In this document: in pieces, positions 55,361 through 64,000 of the stretch
Layout of the letters: the number at the start of each line of letters is the position of its first letter
Numbering within the stretch: position 1 is the first letter of the stretch
Source of the DNA: Symsagittifera roscoffensis
Taxonomy: Eukaryota > Xenacoelomorpha > Acoela > Convolutidae
Reading direction: 5' to 3'
Length of the DNA: 64,000 nt
Assembly: GCF_963678635.1 (NCBI RefSeq)
Contig: NC_087062.1
Span: forward strand, 99,929,209 to 99,993,208
Made by a program: the position numbers and the translations under genes
Notes under the pieces: generated by a model
Seen by the model: only the letters and a program-made list of their open reading frames with translations
Databases searched by the model: none
Told to the model about the DNA's origin: nothing

Positions 55361-56093
55361 CGATGGTTATTTTCAGCTAATAAGGTCTTGTTTTTTTGGT
55401 CTTTGCAATAATCAACGCAGGCGCTACCCAATGGTTTTCTCGATAAGGCAGAATTCCAAAAAAAACCTTTGCAAAATTTCTTTATCTTTAAAAAAAAAAC
55501 AGACCAAAAACGAATTTTGGAATGTTTTAAAGAGAATCGCTTTTTTTTCGGCGAGCACTACCTCTTCAAATTTAGTATGTATTGACGCGAATTTGATAGA
55601 GAATTACCGACACGTGTAACTTGTTAAATAGTTGTTAAGATTACAAAAAAATTAGATCAGTCGTTTTTTTCTTTGCTTGAGTTTATGAACGCTTTTCCAA
55701 CTGTCTGCTGGCTTTATTTCTTAATTTTCCATGCGCTTCATCAAATTATCTGCGATACTCGAAGTTGTTATGTAGTGATTGCCGATTGCTCACATTGTTG
55801 GGCTAATTGTATGCTAAATATATAAATGGGTAATATGCCGTTAATAATGTAAAGTTGATATTGATCTATTACAAAGATTTCAATTTATTTTCCATTTTGC
55901 TTTCGTTTCTTTTGCACTATTTAGTGCTTAATTGAAACTATTTCATTCTCCCTTATTCGAACCTTATTGTTCCTTATTTTTGATTTTTTGTTATATTACT
56001 CAAATTTGTGCAAAGGAGTAACCAAATTGAGATCAAATCAGTAGTCTGAATGAAAAAAAATGTTTCCACTAACGACTAGAACTGACAAAATTA

Positions 56094-56482
56094 CCTTGTT
56101 TTGTTCTCCAGGAATCATATTTTTCCAATCACTTAGATTTTTATTTGAATTGTTTGTTTTTATTTGAGAGGCAAAAAAAGTCAGTCATTTTTGATATCAA
56201 CTCCTTTTTGTGGTTTCTGAGTAATGCCGAAAAAAGATTTTTTGTATAGCCCATAAAAGAATCGAATTAAAAAGACATAAACGCATGACCTTGTTTTGTT
56301 CTCCAGGAATCATATTTTTCCAATCACTTAGATTTTTATTTGAATTGTTTGTTTTTATTTGAGAGGCAAAAAAAGTCAGTTATTTTTGATATCAACTCCT
56401 TTTTGTGGTTTCTGAGTAATGCCGAAAAAAGATTTTTTGTATAGCCCATAAGAGAATCGAATTAAAAAGACATAAACGCATG
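56094..56482 (+). repeat. tandem duplication of about 195 bp
   Basis: Copy 1 spans 56094-56287 and copy 2 spans 56288-56482. They differ at about two substitutions (CAGTCATTT versus CAGTTATTT, ATAAAAGAA versus ATAAGAGAA) and one indel. The short period and few changes point to a recent event. Confidence 0.93.
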
Positions 56483-56554
56483 TCTATAGCGTTACCTAAA
56501 AGGAAAAAATCGATGTAAATTTAAGTGATTAATTGTAAAGGAACGAGTAAATTC

Positions 56555-57030
56555 TTGATGATGTTTGTTCGTTTTTTTTTCTAGGAAAAAGTTTTAAAAT
56601 GCTCTAATAACTCCAGAAGTGCAGTCATACATATTGATGCATTTTTGAATGCCTTTAGCTATGCATGCAATTTTTAAGTTCAGTTCAATTTTTTACCCTT
56701 AAATTTAGGAAAAAATTCGCACTTCATTTACGAAAGCGAAAAGGGCGCAAAAACTTTGACGATTAAAGAGAATTGAACTTGCAAATTTCCCAGCGAAAAA
56801 ACAATAAATTATTGATCCAGTTTTCTCAAATTGGGTTATAATTATCAAAAAAGTGCCAATCACAAATTTTTCTAGAAACTCAAAGAGCTTTCAGAGCATC
56901 TGTTTGTTTCTTTGAGGTTCGAGTGTTGCGACTTTTTCAAAAAACTTGTCATCATTTTTTTCTGCTTACTTGAGTTCATTGACTCTTTTCAAACTGCCTT
57001 GTTGGCTATGTTTTCATTTGCGATACTTTT
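56555..57030 (+). repeat. dispersed AT-rich repeat, copy D
   Basis: Same family and orientation as A to C, with AAAATGCTCTAATAACT shared with copy E and CCAGTTTTCTCAAATTGGG shared with copy A. Confidence 0.8.
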
Positions 57031-57815
57031 TCCCCGTAAAAAATTTTTCTTGACAAATTCTGATAGTTGAATATTTTCCAAATAGCAGTTCAAATAAAAC
57101 AAGTTCTTAGTTAATTATTGTTTTCAATTATTTTAATTGAAAAAATGTTGATTTTTTTGGACTTTGGTTCTCATCTTGATTTTTGCCCTCTGATTTTCCG
57201 TTTTTCCAAAAAAAATTTATCTGGTGCGCTTTTCAAGCAGTTTCTTTCCAAAGCTGGTTTTTTTGTTTTTGATTAAAACAGTTTTAAGTATAATTGAAAA
57301 TTTTTATAGTGTCTACGTTTACCAAATCTGATTTTGGTTTCGGCCTATGTTATATCGGCTTAGTCAACTTATGTCGCTTAATTTAACAGGCTTTATTTTA
57401 CCCGTCCGTTACCATATTATGAATTAACATCGAAGATGAAGGGATCGCTTTCAAAACAACAACTAAAAAGTTGAGAGGCTGCAGTTTGACCAAGACATAG
57501 CACTCTCCAACTGCAGGGGTTCACTGTGCTGTAACTTAAGTCTCAAAATTCTAGTAAAATTTTAGCAAATTGGCTTTCAGGTTTTCGCTGTCACGGTCCT
57601 GTTAATGAAGTCTGCCAGCTGGCAAGAGCGTTACCAGAAATTTCTTCTTGATGTTTCGTGCCGAACTCGCGGAAGATTAAACAGTTTACCACGGCTGCAT
57701 GAAAAGGATACATATTTGTGCCAACTGAAAAAATAGCGCCCGTTAATAATTTTTGATAGGAGAAGCAAACAATTGAGTTCGAGATAAAGAGTTTGTGGAA
57801 GAATGTTCAGGATAT

Positions 57816-57888
57816 GTAGCTGAGCCTTGTAATGTTCATCAGTGTATCTTAACTTATGAAACTACACTGATGAACATCCACCAGCTAC
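57816..57888. repeat. hairpin next to the 3' end of the reverse-strand LINE
   Basis: A perfect 15-bp stem (57832-57846 with 57863-57877) around a 16-base loop, extended by an outer 7-bp stem GTAGCTG/CAGCTAC after internal bulges. It lies about 60 bases past the LINE stop codon. Confidence 0.85.
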
Positions 57889-57889
57889 A

Positions 57890-60800
57890 CTTCTGAATAG
57901 ATTCGATTGATCTCATGTTCCCTTTGTTGGGGTACCATATCGCGCTACCTACCATACGTCAGGCACGGGAGAATCATTGACTTATACAACTTCAGTTTGC
58001 TGTTCGAGCTCAAATAAGGCGAAGCATTTCTTTTCACGAGAAAGAAAGTAGCAATGGTTTTACGGCAGATAGAGGAAACATATGGAGTCCAGCTCAAGTC
58101 GGCTGAAACAGTTATGCCCAAATCTTTCTCTTCCGAGGACTCAGATAGCTCGTTGTCGAGCAATGACAAAGGACAGCAGCCGTTTGTTGCAAAACACAGG
58201 ACATGGCATTTACTGTTATTCATTTTCATATTTTTCAAGGCACCATTTACCAGCGACTTCTAGGTCGTGTTACAATTTACAAGTCATGCCCAGATGAATA
58301 GACAAGAGTTTTGAGTCGTCGACAAAGCTGTAAAAACTCTAGGCTAATCCCACGGGAATATCCAATACGTATACTTGAAATAACAAGGGACCCAAAATTG
58401 ATCCTTGAGGAACTCCACTCTCGACAAGTAGAACAAGTGATTTCACAGAGCCGACCTGAACAAATTGATTGCGTCCCGTTAACTATGCTTCAATCACTCG
58501 CAACAACTTTCCTCCGACTCTAATGTTCCTCAATTTATTTATCGGTTATTTATTTTATCAAAGGCTTTAGCAAAATTTAGACAGACAGCTTGAACTGTGA
58601 CGGAGGGGTCATCAGTGCGTGCCTTTATAAACATCGTCGAAATAACTCAGAAGTTTTTTTCATGAACCCATACTGTGAATCATCTAGAAGTGTTCTTAGT
58701 ATACAGCGAGTCTCTGAAGCATTTTTCGAAAATTTTTGAAGCAATGTTCAAGAAGGTGACAGGCCTCTAGTTCTCAGCTTGAGTTTTGCTAAGTTTTTTA
58801 TGCAAGGGTTTACTTGCCTGTTTTCCAAAATTGAGGAAACTTAATGCAGAAAAAGTCGCTGAAAAGAGATTTTGCCAGAATGGGGAAAAGAACAGGAGGC
58901 AGTCCATCGGGGCTCCTTGCTTTCGGAATGTCGAGAGCATGTGATATGCTTTCCATTTTCTCCATTGATATGTTGTAATCGTCTATATTGACCGCTGGAA
59001 GGGGACTTTGCTCAACAGGAGCTTCCTTTGCTGTGAATGCTGAATTGAAGAAGCGATTGAAAAGATTGCATATGCCTCTTTGATCTGTGGCTTTTGTGCC
59101 TCGCCACTCACTGAATGGTGGTAACTGTTAACTAGATCTAACAACCTTGAAATATGCGAATATAGCAGTGCTATAGCGACTATCGGCAAGTTTTGTTTCG
59201 TATCGAGTTTGATCAACCAACAGTTTGTGGTTAACATCGGAAAGAACGTCTATTTTGTTTTGTCTTGGGAAAGTCCAATGGTTATTCAGCATCTTACGTT
59301 GAGTTGAGTTTTTTCAGAAGGAAGGAAGTTTCTTTCGAGACCCAGGGAGGCAAGCTTTGACGATGGAGAGTCTTCTGAGGAACCGTCAGTATCAGTTTAG
59401 CTTCTAACCAGATTGTCCATTGATTTATACGAGTATCGGGGTTTGTCCAGCATATACCACTGAAAGGTTGTCCTTCCACCAAAGCATTGAGTTCTTCGAA
59501 GTTGCCGTGACAGTAGCTGAAAACTCGTTTGGGTGACTCTTTAATGATGGCGGAGACTTCATATGGAATGACGAGCTTCGATGCTTTGTGATTTGATGCG
59601 GCGCGTTCATTTACATTGTAAGAGTTGGTGAACGCTGAGTCTTTTTTCACATCAAGCCAATCATCACAATTGCAAAAGATCACATCTAGAACTCCGGTCG
59701 CAGCAGTATCAAAATTTTTTATTTGACAGATCAGTTTTCTCAAGCATCTCTAGGACGGCCGATTCGTACGGATCTTCAGAATGCATGCAGCTCCAATTTG
59801 ACCCAGATATCAATTAATGATTTCCATTTTGACTGGGGCCAGCGATAGGGACTTTGCTTAGGGGGGTTGTATACGCAGAACAAATGTACTTCATACCCAG
59901 GGCCGATCGAGCAAGCAGTGATATCAGTTGGACCATCTGTGTCTAGTGGAGCATGAAGGAAAGAGTTTTAAATAGCTATCATTACACCACCATGAAGGGA
60001 AGGTGTGATTGTTGGACGTTCACAGCGATAGAGATGAAATTCTGGTAGAGACAATTCGCCATCAGCCATGTTTTCCGTCCATCATGTCTCGCTGAAACAA
60101 AAGACACCGGCATCATCGCTGGATAAAATAGTTCTACATTTTGCTTCTCTTCGAGTTTTCAACATAATGCTTCTGAAGTTCATTGATACTATTGTACAGA
60201 TACTTTGGGTCGTAGATAATCATTCTTCATCAATAGGAACTGGATATCCTCCGTTCTTTATTTTCAATAGAGTTCTGCTCACGCCTTCGCTTATATGACT
60301 TCTGCTTTTGGCGAGCAATTTATTTTCCAATACTTGATCCTCTTGGAAGACTTGAGATTCGGAGATTTACAGAGTAATTTTTTGCATCGATTGAGTTGGA
60401 CAGAGATATAAGCATAGTATGCGGCCGTTCAGAGTTTGTCTTCTTTTCTCCCAACCGTCTGATGTTTGTTATTGTAGGTTTCCCTTCCAGATGCTGAAGC
60501 ATTGCCTCAATGAAGGCAGACGTTTCGTCAAAAGAGCCTTCGGGGATACCAGAGACTCTTAGCGAGTATTGGGTTTGCTGAGTTCGACATTGATTTTGTT
60601 TTGTACAGCTTCAGGTTTTGTGACGTCACTTGATCGATTTAAACTACGGCTGAGTAATTCCGTAACTGGGTGTCAATTTGCAAATGATTTTCTTCTATTT
60701 TTGACTCTTAGTCTTTATCTGTCTTCTCAATTGAGGACACAGATGATGCTTCAACTTCGGCAGTAACAGATTTCTTGGCCATATCCCCAATGACGAAGTC

Positions 60801-61150
60801 TCCGGCCCCGCCCAGTGCTCTCGTTGCAGAGCATCGGGAAATTGCAGCGAAATTCTTAACTCATGCATCAGGTTCACGGGAAAACCTGTGCATTTGTTAG
60901 TGTAATGGAAGATCCCAGTGCAGGTGAGGCATTGGAAATTTTCTCCGTCAATTTTCTGTTGGCATGTACCACACGCTGAATATTCGTAGAAATAGGCCAT
61001 TGATTACTTTGATTATTTTGAAGTAAAGTTTGCGAGTTCATGTAGTCTAGTGGTACTGATTTGAACGTACCACACCAGCAGTGCGTGCTTGAATCCACTC
61101 CCTGTCGACTTTTGTTCTCAGATGCAGGTTCACTTGAAGGATGGAAAGGC
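57890..61150 (-). mobile_element. dead CR1-like LINE with PHD-type ORF1, endonuclease and RT
   Basis: Read on the - strand: a PHD-like finger CGTCQQKIDGENFQCLTC...H...C (60695-61000); ITNIRRLGEKK (about 60450); endonuclease pieces with FCFSET and FHLYRCERPTITPSLHGGV (60120-59830); the pre-RT linker GNFEELNALV ... PPWVSKE (59294-59743); RT blocks ARSPDGLPPVLF (about 58900), NFAKAFDKINN (about 58560), GVPQGSILGPLLF-type (about 58420) and FVDD (about 58320); and the tail GITVSADLSWTPYVSSICRK (57945-58238). Stops and frameshifts separate most blocks. Confidence 0.85.
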
Positions 61151-61439
61151 TGAGGCAATAAGCAGCAACAGCAATAAACCGGAGCAAGGGTTGACTTTGT
61201 CCTCCGAGAAGAATAGTCGCCGGTTTGAGGCGCGTTGTTACCGATTTTTTTTTCGCAAGAGTAGTATCATTCGATCGTCCTGCAGCTTTCACACTCCGAA
61301 CATTTCAACATGAAGCATTTTGATAAGTTTATCACAATAATTTGTTGATTTTTTTGCATCGGCTTATTATTGATCTGCTTATGTTTTGTCGGCTTAGATG
61401 TCATATTGTTGAATTGTTGTTACAGTTGCTTCTGGAATT

Positions 61440-61860
61440 GAGAGTAATGAAAGTAGTGAAGACTCTGGTATAGGTCTTGATATTTTTTTTCTGGAAAAAA
61501 TTAAAATGCTCTAATAACTAGTTGTGCATTCATACATAATAATGCATTTATGATTGCACTAAGGTATATGTGCAATTTTTGAGTTCAATTGAAATTCATC
61601 TGCTGAAAGTTGCGTGAATAACATTCTACATATACGAACGTGGATATGTCGGAAAAAAACGAACATTTTCTTGTTTCGAAAGTGGAATTTAATTTTAGAG
61701 TTCCAGTGGATTGAAAACTTTATCTATTGATCCGATTTTCTCAAATTGGGTTAATGTTATCAAAAAACCGCCAATCATTAAGTTTTTTGGAGAAGTTTTT
61801 GGTTCCTTTTGATCCAGTTGTGATAATTTCACCTTCTTCCTGAATTTTTCTGTGTTCTGT
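61440..61860 (+). repeat. dispersed AT-rich repeat, copy E
   Basis: Begins with the same AGAGTAATGAAAGTAGTGA as copy A and keeps CTATTGATCCGATTTTCTC and AATTGGGTTAAT. Same orientation as the other copies. Confidence 0.8.
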
Positions 61861-61937
61861 AAACTTCATCTTGATCGAACTCTATGCGGCGAGCGATTTA
61901 CTAGCATGCATCTAATCCTTTTCATGAAACCGCATTT

Positions 61938-62026
61938 ACTGTCTGCGATAGTTCGATAGCGATGTTGTATGACTCGTACTTCAGAAGACTCCGTTTCGAA
62001 TCCCGTAGTCGGAGCTAATTTTTTTT
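61938..62026 (+). repeat. tRNA-like unit with T-run terminator
   Basis: B box TTTCGAATCCC, closing GTCGGAGC, then a run of eight T. The A box is weak (GATAGTTCGATAGCG). Cloverleaf pairing is incomplete, so it is a SINE or a pseudo-tRNA rather than a functional tRNA. Confidence 0.4.
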
Positions 62027-62117
62027 AGTCCGACTATTGAAAATGGGGAGGAACTTTTTGTTCGGGTGTGTTTTAGTTTTTTGTTTTCTGCGCATAATCA
62101 GGTACCACAAATAATCA

Positions 62118-62180
62118 TCGGACTGGGTAGAGTGATATATCATATTGAAGCGCTTTCAGTCGTGATTCGAACCACATTTG
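62118..62180 (+). repeat. tRNA-like unit
   Basis: A-box-like TGGGTAGAGTG and B-box-like GATTCGAACCAC are 30 bases apart. Acceptor stem pairing is poor. Confidence 0.4.
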
Positions 62181-63510
62181 AAAACTCCACATTTAAAATG
62201 AGTGTGCTGGCTTACAATAGCCTATTTTAGCTTCAATTAATTCATGAAAACCCCTAAAGTTTACTGGAGTAAATTTAGTTTTTGAATTTGTTCAACGCCA
62301 TTTTGGATATAGAAATTTTCAAAAATTCATAAAATTTTTGCAAAAAGAAAACAATTTTTTGTACAATTTTTTCGTTTTTCTAGCCATTTTTCTAGAAAAA
62401 CTGTCTTCCAATTGTACTATATGACTATGACTGTCGCATTTGCCTAATCTCTATTTTTCGTTCATCTTTTTTATCGCACTACTCGGGAAAAAAAACGACT
62501 TACTTGAAAAAAAAATTGTATTTTTTAGACAATGGTCGGAACATTTTGTGCTACTTGCACAGTAGCCCGCTATCTTTGTTTATATTGAAGCTCTAAAGCT
62601 TTATGGTGATATATTTTTTCACTTGAAATTTAAAAGCTGGAATAGTTTTTATGGTTTTTTGAGTACATTATCATTAACACTTTTTGCTGCGATATGTATT
62701 AGCAGTTTTAAGTGGAAGAAAAAAATAACTTTTTCTTTTAAATTTTCTCAAAAGTTTGTTAAAAATTTAGATGCAATACTGAGGTAACATTTTTTGTTGA
62801 CTTTTTTCGTCGATTCAAAATCAACTGAGTTGAAAGACGCAGAAAGGAAGCTGAATAAAACAGCTAAAAAAACTAAAAAAGCTAATTAAAACAGAAAAAA
62901 AAAATCCGATGATTTAATGAGGTAGCTTTTTTGATTTAATTTGTTATAATGTGTCAGCGAATAGTGAAGAGTGTATAGCCCCGTTTTTGGAAATGTCATG
63001 CACTTTTTAAGGCTTGCGTGTTTTTTGGTGGATGAAAGAATGCTGAAGGATCGAAACGTCACATGCTCTTTCGTTCGCGAAGTGACTTCTTGTGAGTTAG
63101 CCGTAACGTAAAGATCTATTTCAAAATGTTTCATTTAGAATGAGGCTTTCTGACACGTGTACTTAGCTATTCGGAGATCTAGCGACCGGCACACTTATTT
63201 TAAGCCATTTCCTTAAGCGCCTACGACTATAGAATGAGTAAATCTCGCTGTTTGCAGGTTTGACTGCAAATTTGACAGCATCAATTTCTCTGTATCCGAT
63301 TTAGTTTGCATTTTGAATTGGTGGTATCTGGAGCGTTTTTCTAAGAACTTTTGTTGAAAAGAATGAAAAGTTTAGTCAAAATCCGATGCATTATTTTCAC
63401 TACTCCAGACATTTTAATGGAAAAAAATTTAATGAAACATGAAACTAAAAGACTTGTAATGTGAAATATCAAGACAGGCTGCTAAACTTTTCAGAGTAGG
63501 CTTTGTAGCA

Positions 63511-64000
63511 ATGGCGTCTGGTGCTTCAGGAGGAAACAACGATTACATTCTGGACCAGCGAGCCATTGACGCCGAACTCATCAAGTACCCGCCAGAAGTA
63601 GAAGAGGTTCTGAAGGAGTTGTTTCCCAGCGAAGACCCCTTGGATGACCCAAACTTCAATATAGTGAATTACATCAACACGCTCTTCCCTACCGAGCAGA
63701 GCCTGGCCTCTATTGACGACGTAGTTGGCAAAATATGTCAGAAAACACAAAGTCTTGACGATGAGATCCGAGGCGTGATCCGCACTCAAACTGAGACCAC
63801 TTCGGATGGCAACGCGGCGTTACATGAGGCCGAAAATGCGATTGAAACTCTCTTTGTTCGCATTCTAGACATCAAGGAGAAGGCGGAACAGTCTGAACGG
63901 ATGGTGAAAGAAATCACGCGAGATATCAAGAAACTAGACAATGCTAAGCGGAATCTCACAACTGCGATCACTACATTGAATCACCTGCAAATGCTAGTTA
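63511..64000 (+). CDS. VPS53: VPS53, N-terminal exon, truncated by the window
   Basis: Subunit of the GARP and EARP tethering complexes, which capture endosome-derived vesicles at the trans-Golgi network and recycling endosomes. 163 codons from ATG 63511 (context GCAATGG). [37 protein letters not shown] is the conserved Vps53 start, followed by the coiled-coil segment [39 protein letters not shown]. No stop occurs before the window end. A GT at the last bases may be a donor, but this cannot be judged. A TTTCAG ends at 63494, 16 bases before the ATG. Confidence 0.95.
   Translation, partial: MASGASGGNNDYILDQRAIDAELIKYPPEVEEVLKELFPSEDPLDDPNFNIVNYINTLFPTEQSLASIDDVVGKICQKTQSLDDEIRGVIRTQTETTSDGNAALHEAENAIETLFVRILDIKEKAEQSERMVKEITRDIKKLDNAKRNLTTAITTLNHLQMLV

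Larger units (their letters stand above)
55361..57810. other. intergenic AT-rich region
   Basis: 2.4 kb without a gene. It contains a relative of 42060-42170 (55490-55600), a 3' fragment of the dispersed repeat (55655-55730), a 195-bp tandem duplication (56094-56482) and dispersed repeat copy D (56555-57030). Confidence 0.6.
61151..63480. other. intergenic region before VPS53
   Basis: AT-rich, holding a SINE tail fragment (61330-61440), dispersed repeat copy E (61440-61860) and two tRNA-like units (61938-62026, 62118-62180). I see no gene in the remaining 62200-63480. Confidence 0.5.

Noticed and set aside
61938-62180. Two additional functional tRNA genes
   Set aside because: B boxes are present but acceptor and anticodon stems do not pair properly; treated as SINE or pseudo-tRNA.

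Overview
The window is metazoan nuclear DNA, from an invertebrate whose phylum I cannot name. The evidence is spliced genes with GT-AG introns, a Pol III tRNA gene with internal A and B boxes, animal-type multidomain acetyl-CoA carboxylase, several retrotransposon classes and AT-rich introns full of dispersed repeats. Four host protein genes and one tRNA gene are recognisable, all on the + strand: MOCS2A (20282-20545), GNB1L (two exons, 23589-28195), acetyl-CoA carboxylase (six exons, 31715-55188), tRNA-Thr(CGU) (40719-40791, inside an ACC intron) and the first exon of VPS53 (from 63511, running off the right edge).

1-18100 differs from the rest: it is visibly richer in G+C and is occupied on the - strand by a very large, decayed Ty3/gypsy-type LTR retroelement that leaves the window on the left. 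Read 5' to 3' on its own strand it has a repeat-rich leader or LTR zone (about 18100-14880), Gag with two zinc knuckles, protease, reverse transcriptase, RNase H, an acidic linker, integrase, and an acidic extension ending in a domain that resembles a TARG1/OARD1-type macro domain. After a 500-base gap comes a second long polyprotein frame (5592 to beyond position 1) with a coiled coil, a complete SGNH-hydrolase signature, a second degenerate SGNH-like unit and more than 900 residues I do not recognise. Macro and SGNH modules on one Ty3-type element are the most unusual content here. The same 18 kb is strongly enriched in the hexamer CTCAAG.

18100-31500 holds an unassigned stretch, MOCS2A, a dead CR1-like LINE (about 21190-23130) and GNB1L. 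The single GNB1L intron contains a 923-bp tail of another LINE placed exactly between two identical 739-bp direct repeats.

31500-55400 is the ACC gene: a short N-terminal exon, three small biotin-carboxylase exons, one 5.6-kb exon carrying most of the protein, and a last exon. Its 8.5-kb first intron holds a young LINE (33057-36826, perfect 15-bp target duplication), two foldback elements and, only 19 bases before the acceptor, the tRNA-Thr gene.

55400-63500 is AT-rich intergenic DNA with a tandem duplication, dispersed repeats, a second dead CR1-like LINE on the - strand (61150-57890) and tRNA-like repeats. VPS53 begins at 63511. The host genes are housekeeping (molybdenum cofactor, a WD40 protein, fatty-acid synthesis, retrograde trafficking) and show no functional clustering.
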